From Hominimerdicola alba 8 (GTDB lineage: Bacteria; Bacillota; Clostridia; Oscillospirales; Ruminococcaceae), in assembly GCF_000178155.2 (NCBI RefSeq), contig NZ_ADKM02000062.1, positions 1 to 64,000 on the forward strand: a stretch of 64,000 nt of DNA, written 5' to 3'. The position numbers and the translations under genes are program-made. Shown in pieces: positions 40,301-46,959 of this stretch. The notes beneath the pieces are model-generated. The model worked only from the letters and a program-made list of their open reading frames with translations, searched no databases and had not been told where the DNA came from. How positions within the stretch are numbered: position 1 is the first letter of the stretch; each line of letters opens with the position of its first letter.

Positions 40301-41429
40301 GTGTGCCCAGTTCGCGCTTTGCATAAACGAACTTGTCAAAAGGCCACTTGGGGAGCTTTACAACAACATAGTCCAGCGCAGGCTCGAAACATGCGTAAGT
40401 TTTGCCTGTTACGGCGTTCTTTATCTCGTCGAGGGTGTAGCCGATAGCTATCTGTGCCGCCACCTTAGCTATGGGGTAGCCCGTAGCCTTTGAAGCCAGC
40501 GCCGACGAACGCGAAACTCTGGGATTTACTTCTATTACAGCATACTCGAAAGTTTCGGGATTCAGCGCGAACTGACAGTTACAGCCGCCCTCCACTTTCA
40601 GTGTGTCGATTATCTTCAGCGCCGCCGAGCGAAGCATCTGATACTCCTTGTCAGCCAGTGTAACCGCAGGCGCTATAACTATCGAGTCACCTGTGTGAAC
40701 GCCCACAGGGTCAAAGTTCTCCATCGAGCAGACGGTTATCACGTTGCCCTTAGAGTCACGCATCACCTCGAACTCTATCTCTTTCCAGCCTGCTATGCAC
40801 TTTTCCACCAAAACCTGTGTGATAGGCGAAAGGTACAGACCGTTTCTGGTTATCTCGATAAGTTCCTCTTCATTGTTGACGATTCCGCCGCCGGTTCCGC
40901 CGAGAGTGAATGCGGGGCGGATTATCAGCGGATAGCCGATGCCCTCTTCGTTTGCGAAAGCCACAGCGTCCTCAACAGTATTTACGACCTTAGATGGTAT
41001 GCAGGGCTGACCGATCGACTCCATAGTGTCCTTGAACAGCTGTCTGTCCTCAGCCTTGTCGATGGTCTCTGGGTTAGCGCCCAGCAGCTTTACATTGTAC
41101 TTTTCAAGGAAGCCCTCTTTTGCCAGCTGCATCGAAAGGGTAAGACCTGTCTGACCGCCAAGTGTTGACAGCAGACTGTCAGGGCGCTCTTTGATTATCA
41201 CCCTCTTGACCGTTTCAAGTGTCAGCGGTTCAATGTATATCTTATCCGCCATCGCATTGTCTGTCATGATGGTGGCGGGATTGGAATTTATCAGTATTAC
41301 CTCAAGACCCTGCTGCTTCAAAGCGCGGCAAGCCTGAGTGCCCGCATAGTCGAACTCAGCAGCCTGACCTATAACGATAGGACCCGACCCGATGACCAGA
41401 ACGCGGCGTATTTCATTATTTAAAGGCAT
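37374..41429 (-). CDS. carB-dapF: Carbamoyl-phosphate synthase large subunit fused to diaminopimelate epimerase
   Basis: 1351 residues in one open frame. Residues 1 to about 1064 are a complete CarB: the first ATP-grasp half begins RRVLVIGSGPIVIGQAAEFD, the second begins ETVIVFGSGPIRIGQGIEFD near residue 555, and an MGS-like allosteric domain follows (GFKIYATEGTARVLHDHG). Residues 1065-1351 are a complete DapF: TKMHGCGNDYVY, GSEGRMCGNGIRCVAKF with one catalytic Cys, and ERGSGETFACGTGACA with the other. CarB makes carbamoyl phosphate for pyrimidines and arginine; DapF makes meso-diaminopimelate for lysine and peptidoglycan. At the junction an internal ATG (38237) has no good ribosome site, so a real fusion protein is likely. 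It lies 16 bases after carA. Confidence 0.93.
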   Translation of the reverse strand: MPLNNEIRRVLVIGSGPIVIGQAAEFDYAGTQACRALKQQGLEVILINSNPATIMTDNAMADKIYIEPLTLETVKRVIIKERPDSLLSTLGGQTGLTLSMQLAKEGFLEKYNVKLLGANPETIDKAEDRQLFKDTMESIGQPCIPSKVVNTVEDAVAFANEEGIGYPLIIRPAFTLGGTGGGIVNNEEELIEITRNGLYLSPITQVLVEKCIAGWKEIEFEVMRDSKGNVITVCSMENFDPVGVHTGDSIVIAPAVTLADKEYQMLRSAALKIIDTLKVEGGCNCQFALNPETFEYAVIEVNPRVSRSSALASKATGYPIAKVAAQIAIGYTLDEIKNAVTGKTYACFEPALDYVVVKLPKWPFDKFVYAKRELGTQMKATGEVMAIGTTFEQAIMKAVRGAEIGHDCLISPKMADLTLEEIKDKLKKPSDERIFLVYEALRRGVSVDELHAETMIDEWFLYKLTKLIDMERKLAKGDVSKETYLEAKRMGYPDKVIERISGEPVKEHAHAVFKMVDTCAAEFAANTPYFYSTYDDEDEAEEFIAEQKQKKETVIVFGSGPIRIGQGIEFDYASVHCVWALKEHGYDVVIVNNNPETVSTDFDTADRLYFEPLTDEDVMNIIRVEKPAGVVVAFGGQTAIKLTKHLNENGVKILGTPPDSIDAAEDRERFDELLEELHIKRPEGFTVMTCEEALEVADRIGYPVLMRPSYVLGGQNMIIAFNEADIKEYMAIILDQGIENPVLIDKYLMGIELEIDAICDGEDILIPGIMEHIERTGIHSGDSIAVYPAWNVSDRLIDKVVDCSKRLALSLKTKGLVNIQYLIYEDELYVIEVNPRSSRTIPYISKVTGVPMVDLATKAMLGEKLRDMGYGVGLHPNSPYVAVKVPVFSFEKLIGVDNHLGPEMKSTGEVLAVSSSLEESLYKGLTAAGYKLEQKGGVFITVRDSDKKEIPQTAKMFSDLGFKIYATEGTARVLHDHGIKAEAVKKIHESDENTLTLIESGKVNYVISTSSKGRIPSRDSVKIRRKTVEWNIPCLTSIDTANAIAASIRSKYNESNTEIVDINNMRREKTTLHFTKMHGCGNDYVYFNCFDRMIDNPEGFALNLSDRHFGVGGDGVILVCRSKVADGRMRMFNLDGSEGRMCGNGIRCVAKFMRDNGLVDRDRMTIETLSGIIKVKLSRHYGEVNGATVDMGAAILEPERIPCTLPADENGRVVDREVEIAGEKHRVTCVSMGNPHCIVFMNNIDDMEIEKIGPKFEHDPIFPERVNTEFIKVIDSHTLKMRVWERGSGETFACGTGACAAVVAAVLNGYCPMNEEVTVMLRGGNLTIRYTEDTVYMTGEAVTVFEGDIRV

Positions 41430-41445
41430 ATCTTATCTGTCCTTT

Positions 41446-42525
41446 CTAAACATTTTTGTACTCGTCCATCAACTCGACAAAGCGGTCGAACAGGAAGCCT
41501 GTATCGAGAGGACCGCCGCAAGCCTCAGGGTGGAACTGCACCGAGAAAGCGGGTTCGTCAGTATAGCATACACCCTCGCAGGTGCCGTCATTAGCATTCA
41601 CAAAGCTGACCTCAGCACCAGCGGGCAGCGAGTCATTGACGACTGCATAGCCGTGATTTTGAGAAGTGATATAAACTCTGCCTGTAGCTATCTCCTTGCA
41701 GGGCTGGTTAGCACCGCGATGACCGTATTTCAGCTTTTCGGTCTTAGCGCCGTGTGCCAGTGCAAGCAGCTGGTGCCCCAGACAGATGCCGAATGTAGGC
41801 AGCTTGAGTTCAGCTATCTTTTTCAGTTCTTCGATTATCTCGGTGTTCTCAGCGGGGTCGCCTGGTCCGTTTGAAAGCATTATGCCATCAGGAGCGATCT
41901 CCTTCACGCGCTCCACTTTTGTGTATGCGGGTACAACAGTGACCTCACACCCTCTCTTCACAAGACAGCGGCAGATGTTAGCCTTAGCGCCGAAATCGTA
42001 CAGCACTACTCTGCGCTTTACCTCACCCTCAGGCGAGAAAACTTCTTCCTTATCGCAGGTGGTGTTCTTCACCGCATCGATTATCCTGTAGCCCTTTATC
42101 TCCTCAGGTACAGTGCCGTCATACGAAGCGACTATCTTGCCGTTCATAACGCCGTGTTCCCTCACTATTCTGGTGAGATGGCGTGTGTCGATGCCGTAAA
42201 GACCGACTATGCCGTTTTTACGCAAAAAAATGTCAAGATCACCCTCGCAGCGGAAGTTGCTGGGTTCTTGACACCATTGTCTTACAATATATGCTTTTAC
42301 ATGGGGGCAGTCCGACTCAAAATCAGAGGGGATCACGCCGTAGTTGCCGATCAGCGGGAAAGTCTGGACAACGATCTGTCCGTAATAACTGGGGTCGGTA
42401 AGTGTTTCGAGATAGCCTGTCATCGCAGTGGTGAAAACTATCTCGCCGACAGCCTCGCCCTCAGCGCCGAACGACTTGCCCTCAAATACAGTGCCGTTTT
42501 CAAGAATAAGGTATGCCTTATGCAC
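41446..42525 (-). CDS. carA: Carbamoyl-phosphate synthase small subunit
   Basis: 359 residues. The N-terminal CarA domain (KAYLILENGTVFEGKSFG) is followed by a class I glutamine amidotransferase domain with the nucleophile in FGICLGHQLLA and the His-Glu pair in VQFHPEACGGP. It releases ammonia from glutamine and channels it to CarB. The start is taken as GTG at 42525, which has AAAGGAGG 7 bases upstream; the ATG 21 bases earlier overlaps the ribosome site. It shares an operon with carB-dapF. The promoter is at 42557-42585. Confidence 0.95.
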   Translation of the reverse strand: MHKAYLILENGTVFEGKSFGAEGEAVGEIVFTTAMTGYLETLTDPSYYGQIVVQTFPLIGNYGVIPSDFESDCPHVKAYIVRQWCQEPSNFRCEGDLDIFLRKNGIVGLYGIDTRHLTRIVREHGVMNGKIVASYDGTVPEEIKGYRIIDAVKNTTCDKEEVFSPEGEVKRRVVLYDFGAKANICRCLVKRGCEVTVVPAYTKVERVKEIAPDGIMLSNGPGDPAENTEIIEELKKIAELKLPTFGICLGHQLLALAHGAKTEKLKYGHRGANQPCKEIATGRVYITSQNHGYAVVNDSLPAGAEVSFVNANDGTCEGVCYTDEPAFSVQFHPEACGGPLDTGFLFDRFVELMDEYKNV

Positions 42526-42556
42526 ATCAAGTCCTCCTTTGTACATTCTTCCCCAT

Positions 42557-42585
42557 ATTATAACACAAGCCCGTCCGTTTGTAAA
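42557..42585 (-). promoter_or_regulatory. Promoter of carA-carB-dapF
   Basis: On the - strand TTTACA (42580-42585), 17 bases, TATAAT (42557-42562). The leader is only about 25 bases, leaving no room for a pyrimidine attenuator. Confidence 0.8.
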
Positions 42586-42732
42586 GTGGGGGTCTGTACA
42601 AAATCACCCTATTTTTTAGCTGAGATTTTGGAAACTGACATTATCTGACAAGCATTAACATTTCTGTGTTATGTATCTTCTTATCCTTGATCCATCGAAA
42701 ATCGATCTTTAAAGTTACTGCCGATTTTTCTC

Positions 42733-42761
42733 TTGACAAGACATTGACAATGTGGTATCAT
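42733..42761 (+). promoter_or_regulatory. Promoter of the dockerin gene
   Basis: TTGACA (42733-42738), 17 bases, TATCAT (42756-42761), 49 bases before the start codon. A second TTGACA at 42744 overlaps the spacer. Confidence 0.75.
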
Positions 42762-42810
42762 ATATTCGTATTAGATAAATCTTTTGTCAAAAAAGAAAAG
42801 GAGTAAAAAC

Positions 42811-44301
42811 ATGCTTAAAAGAAAAATTGCGGCACTGTCTGCGGCGGCTGTGATGGTGCTGAATACGATGCCTGTATCGGCTTATTACTATGATGTCGAT
42901 GTTTCAAACCCCGACAGTGTCATAGATGTACGTGTAAACAAGCCTTATTTCAACTTCATCGTCAAAGCCGGCGAGGGAGTTAACATGGACGATATGAAAT
43001 TCGCGCTGAAAAACAGCAGCGGCGATGTGGTCGCCAGATTCGGCGGCGGTGACAGCAGGCTTGAAGTGCTTGATGAACACGCTTTTGATTTTTCAAGCTA
43101 CCACAGTGTCAGCGATGCCAAATGGTTCCCATCAAGCTATGACAGATATGACGATGTTTACGACCTATTCACTCCCGACCCGATAAAGGGCGTTGAACCC
43201 ACAGGTCAGATGTACAATGCAGTCGGCGGCGGCGTTATCAACGGCGACAAATACTACCTGCAATTCAAGGACGAATACTATTACTATTATGCTGACAAGA
43301 ACAAGTTCAACATAGTCGATCAGGTCACTGTCCCCGCAAATACGATACTGGTGGATACCGATGCCAAGTATGCCACCAACAACGACAAGACCACCTATTT
43401 CTGGCTTGAACCTATCTCTTCGGCCGACCTTGTAAGCGACCACCCGCAGAGCAACGAATTGAGAATGTGCAATGTCGCAGGCAAGACTGTAAAGTTCAAA
43501 GCACAGCCGGGCACCTATCATGTTCGTGTCAACGGCGGACGCGCAGGCGGTTACACCTGTCAGGCATACGACCACGAAACCACATACCTGAAAGTAAAAA
43601 TACCTTTCACTGAGGCTTTTCCCGATTTTTGCAACAGCGACCTTACGATCGACAAAGAAGCATTCGGCAAGACCTACCATTACGATCTTCGCGGTGACCA
43701 GTCGGTAAATACTTTCTCGGCACTGTATTACAGCGGTGCAGCTATATCAGCACCTATCCCCGATGCTGACGGAAACATTCAGCTGTGGGTAAGCGAAGAT
43801 GAACTCACCGCTTATATGGAGTATGACTATACCTTCCGCGATGATTCATCTATCGGCGGCGGCGGCGGTTCTGTGCGCCAGGTTCAGCTTCCGCGAAGTG
43901 TCGAGAAGATAAACAACATCTTCGAGTTCCCGCAGAAAGGCTACTGCATCTACAACATTCAGCCATCGACCTACCAGCTGGTGCTCGATGACCCCATTCT
44001 GGCGCGTGACTATGTGATAAACAGCAACACAGTTAAAGTCACCGATACCAAAAAGATACAGCAAAAATCGTTCACTGTTGATGTAAAGCCGCTGTTGCTG
44101 GGCGACTGCAACCGTGACGGTGCCATCAATATAATAGATGTTTCCATAGTTGCTGCACAGGTCAAGGGCATCAAAAAGCTGGACGGCAGAGGTCCGCTGA
44201 CCGCCGATGTTGACGAGAACGGAAAAATAAACATCACCGATGTTTCCAGCATCGCGGCACATGTAAAGAATTCAAAGAAGATACCGAGAAAATACGTCTG
44301 A
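42811..44301 (+). CDS. Secreted dockerin-containing protein, unknown N-terminal module
   Basis: 496 residues. A signal peptide (KRKIAALSAAAVMVLNTMPVSA) precedes a mature part of about 400 residues rich in Asp, Tyr and aromatic residues, with DEYYYYYADKNKFN near residue 150 and a GGGGGS linker near 355. I recognise no catalytic domain there. The C-terminal about 65 residues are a type I dockerin with two calcium loops: GDCNRDGAINIIDVSIVAAQ and ADVDENGKINITDVSSIAAH. Dockerins plug into cohesins on a scaffoldin, so the protein is likely delivered to a cellulosome-like or surface complex. The ATG at 42811 follows AAAAGGAG. It appears monocistronic, with its own promoter and terminator. Confidence 0.9.
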   Translation: MLKRKIAALSAAAVMVLNTMPVSAYYYDVDVSNPDSVIDVRVNKPYFNFIVKAGEGVNMDDMKFALKNSSGDVVARFGGGDSRLEVLDEHAFDFSSYHSVSDAKWFPSSYDRYDDVYDLFTPDPIKGVEPTGQMYNAVGGGVINGDKYYLQFKDEYYYYYADKNKFNIVDQVTVPANTILVDTDAKYATNNDKTTYFWLEPISSADLVSDHPQSNELRMCNVAGKTVKFKAQPGTYHVRVNGGRAGGYTCQAYDHETTYLKVKIPFTEAFPDFCNSDLTIDKEAFGKTYHYDLRGDQSVNTFSALYYSGAAISAPIPDADGNIQLWVSEDELTAYMEYDYTFRDDSSIGGGGGSVRQVQLPRSVEKINNIFEFPQKGYCIYNIQPSTYQLVLDDPILARDYVINSNTVKVTDTKKIQQKSFTVDVKPLLLGDCNRDGAINIIDVSIVAAQVKGIKKLDGRGPLTADVDENGKINITDVSSIAAHVKNSKKIPRKYV

Positions 44302-44308
44302 TATCATA

Positions 44309-44347
44309 TATCCCCGCAAGGCTTGCATACTTGCGGGGATAATTTCT
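44309..44347 (+). terminator. Terminator of the dockerin gene
   Basis: TATCCCCGCAAG (44309-44320) pairs with CTTGCGGGGATA (44330-44341), followed by ATTTCTGTTCT. Confidence 0.88.
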
Positions 44348-44555
44348 GTTCTGCTGTACATTTATTTACGCTTATACCAAACACAGCCGCGCGCTGATAC
44401 CCTCCCCACTCAAGCTGCTATCTCAGCGCCGATACCCGTTTTGCCCTGTATCAGCCGTTTTTGGGTCAGCCCAAGACCGAAAACAGAACAGCGTTCTTCA
44501 CCACAACAGGGTATATCATAATATTTTAAAAAAGGTAAATTTTTTGACAAGGGTC

Positions 44556-44585
44556 TTTACAAAATGCCGTCAGGTGTGATATAAT
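44556..44585 (+). promoter_or_regulatory. Promoter of the topoisomerase operon
   Basis: TTTACA (44556-44561), 18 bases, TATAAT (44580-44585). Confidence 0.75.
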
Positions 44586-44698
44586 AACTGTGTATGCTGA
44601 ATTATACTTAATACGAACAATTGTTTACATTCAATTCCCGATTTTTATGTGTATTGCTGATGATACAGAATGGCTGTTATTTCGTATTATGCTTATCC

Positions 44699-44849
44699 CG
44701 CTGACACACCACAAAAAACAGCGATCTAGCAGAACTTAAAGTGGTTGGCGGATATCTTTCCCACGCCGCAGGCGGGGGAAAGATATGGAGCGCTCAATTA
44801 TCCTTTTGTTTACAGCATTTTCAGCTGGTGTGCTAAAGGGATAGTCATA
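44699..44849. repeat. Family B MITE-like repeat
   Basis: About 151 bases, starting ATGCTTATCCCGCTGACACACC and ending GGTGTGCTAAAGGGATAGTCATA. Central palindrome ATATCTTTCCCACGCC..GGCGGGGGAAAGATAT. This is the most complete copy with both ends recognisable. Confidence 0.75.
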
Positions 44850-44911
44850 TTTCGTATTTCTCCACAGCCTTCGGCGGGGGGAGAAATATACGACCAAATC
44901 GGGATACATTT
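44850..44911. repeat. Family C fragment
   Basis: TTCGTATTTCTCC and GGAGAAATATACGACCAAATCGGGATA form the central palindrome and one end of family C, in the opposite sense. The other end is missing. Confidence 0.5.
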
Positions 44912-44930
44912 AATAATGTGAGGTTATGAA

Positions 44931-46916
44931 ATGGCTAACAAAAAACAGGATTACGCTAATGACGATATTACGATGCTGAAAGGCGCTGACCGTGTGCGCA
45001 AGCGTCCTGCGGTAATTTTCGGCTCTGACGGCATAGACGGCTGTCAGCATTCGGTGTTTGAGATACTTTCAAACTCAATAGATGAAGCAAGAGAGGGTCA
45101 CGGCGACAAGATAATCGTGACCAAGTACGATGACAATTCCATCGAGGTGCAGGACTTCGGACGAGGCTGCCCCGTTGACTATAATCAGCGTGAAAAGCGC
45201 TATAACTGGGAACTGGTCTACTGCGAACTGTACGCAGGCGGCAAGTTCGACAACAATTCGGGCGAGAACTATTCGTTTGCGCTGGGTCTTAACGGTCTGG
45301 GCGCATGTGCCACACAGTATTCGTCAGAATATATGGACGTTGAGGTCTTCCGTGACGGCTATAAGTACGACCTGCATTTTGAAAAGGGCGAAAACAAGGG
45401 CGGTCTTAAAAAGGAAGAAACAAAGCAGAAAAAAACAGGCACCCGCACTCACTGGAAACCCGACCTCGATGTTTTCACCGATATAAATATCGATAAGTCG
45501 TTCTTTGAAGACGTTATGAAAAAGCAGGCTGTGGTAAATCCCGGCGTGACTTTCCTGCTGAGGGTGCAGAGAAATGACGGCACTTTTGAAGAGCAAACTT
45601 TCTTCTATGAGAACGGTATAGCCGATTATGTCAAGGAGATAGCGGGCGAAGATACGCTGACAAACGTTCAGTACTTCACAGGCGACAGACGCGGACGCGA
45701 CCGCGCCGACAAGGACGAATACAAGGTCAAGCTGGGCGTGTCTTTCGTGTTCTCAAACAAGGTGCAGACGCTGGAATATTTCCACAACTCCAGCTTCCTT
45801 TCACACGGCGGTTCGCCCGATGATGCGGTGAGGAGCGCTTTCACTTCGCAGATAAACGCATATCTGAAAAACAACAACAAGTATAACAAAAACGAAAAGC
45901 CCATAAACTTCCAGGACGTTGCTGACTGCCTTGTGCTGGTATCAAGTTCTTTCTCAACACAGACTTCTTATGCGAACCAGACCAAAAAGGCGATAACCAA
46001 CAAGTTCATCAAGGAGTGCATGACCGAATTTTTAAAGCACAACCTTGAGGTGTACTTCATCGAAAATCCTGATGAAGCGCTGAAAATTGCCGAGCAGGTG
46101 CTTGTCAACAAGAGAAGCCGCGAGAGCGCAGAAACTTCCAGGCTGAACATTAAAAAGAAGTTGCAGGGCACCATAGACCTGTCAAATCAGGTGCAGAAGT
46201 TCGTTGACTGCCGCTCGAAAGACCTGAGCAGGCGCGAACTCTACATCGTGGAGGGTGACTCGGCGCTGGGTTCGGTAAAGCTGGCGCGTGATGCGGAATT
46301 TCAGGCTGTCATACCCGTTCGCGGCAAGATACTCAACTGCCTTAAGGCTGACTATGACAAGATATTCAAGAACGAGATAATCACCGACCTCATAAAGGTG
46401 CTGGGCTGCGGCGTTGAGGTAAATACAGGCAAAAAGAAAGACCTCTCGGCTTTCAACCTCGATAATCTTCGCTGGAACAAAGTCGTCATCTGTACCGATG
46501 CGGACGTTGACGGCTTCCAGATACGCACACTGATACTCACGATGCTGTACAGGCTGACTCCTACCCTTATCGAAAAGGGCTATGTGTACATCGCAGAATC
46601 GCCGCTGTTCGAGATAACTACCAAAGACAAGACCTACTTCGCTTATGACGAACCCGAAAAGGACAAGATACTGAAAATGATAGGCGATAAGAGTTTTACC
46701 ATACAGCGCTCGAAAGGTCTTGGCGAGAACGAAGCCGACATGATGAGCCTTACCACCATGAACCCCGAAACCCGCCGCCTTATCAAGGTCAACCCCGATG
46801 ATGTGGAGATGACCCAGTGGATGTTCAACATGCTTCTGGGCGATGACCTGGCGGGCAGAAAAGAATTCATCACAAATAACGGCGCTGACTATCTCGAAAT
46901 GGCTGACATTTCTTAA
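44931..46916 (+). CDS. Divergent type IIA topoisomerase subunit B (ParE/GyrB-like)
   Basis: 661 residues. The GHKL ATPase domain has NSIDEAREG with the catalytic Glu, QDFGRGCPVD and LGLNGLGACATQYSS. The usual RPGMYIG start appears as RPAVIFGS. The TOPRIM domain has YIVEGDSALGS where GyrB/ParE normally read EGDSAGGS, then PVRGKILNCLKA and CTDADVDGFQIRTL; the metal-binding Glu and DxD remain. It ends in the RSKGLGENE block (normally RYKGLGEM). With ParC it forms an ATP-driven DNA gate. The changes mark it as a second, divergent enzyme rather than the housekeeping gyrase. It precedes the A subunit by 43 bases. Confidence 0.9.
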   Translation: MANKKQDYANDDITMLKGADRVRKRPAVIFGSDGIDGCQHSVFEILSNSIDEAREGHGDKIIVTKYDDNSIEVQDFGRGCPVDYNQREKRYNWELVYCELYAGGKFDNNSGENYSFALGLNGLGACATQYSSEYMDVEVFRDGYKYDLHFEKGENKGGLKKEETKQKKTGTRTHWKPDLDVFTDINIDKSFFEDVMKKQAVVNPGVTFLLRVQRNDGTFEEQTFFYENGIADYVKEIAGEDTLTNVQYFTGDRRGRDRADKDEYKVKLGVSFVFSNKVQTLEYFHNSSFLSHGGSPDDAVRSAFTSQINAYLKNNNKYNKNEKPINFQDVADCLVLVSSSFSTQTSYANQTKKAITNKFIKECMTEFLKHNLEVYFIENPDEALKIAEQVLVNKRSRESAETSRLNIKKKLQGTIDLSNQVQKFVDCRSKDLSRRELYIVEGDSALGSVKLARDAEFQAVIPVRGKILNCLKADYDKIFKNEIITDLIKVLGCGVEVNTGKKKDLSAFNLDNLRWNKVVICTDADVDGFQIRTLILTMLYRLTPTLIEKGYVYIAESPLFEITTKDKTYFAYDEPEKDKILKMIGDKSFTIQRSKGLGENEADMMSLTTMNPETRRLIKVNPDDVEMTQWMFNMLLGDDLAGRKEFITNNGADYLEMADIS

Positions 46917-46959
46917 CATGGCATAACAGCTTTTACATAATACGAAAGGACAGTAAAAT

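Larger units (their letters stand above)
44302..44930. other. Intergenic region before the topoisomerase genes
   Basis: Contains the dockerin terminator (44309-44347), a GC-moderate stretch without ORFs, the topoisomerase promoter (44556-44585), a family B repeat (44699-44849) and a family C fragment (about 44850-44911). The transcript leader would be about 340 bases. No gene seen. Confidence 0.6.
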
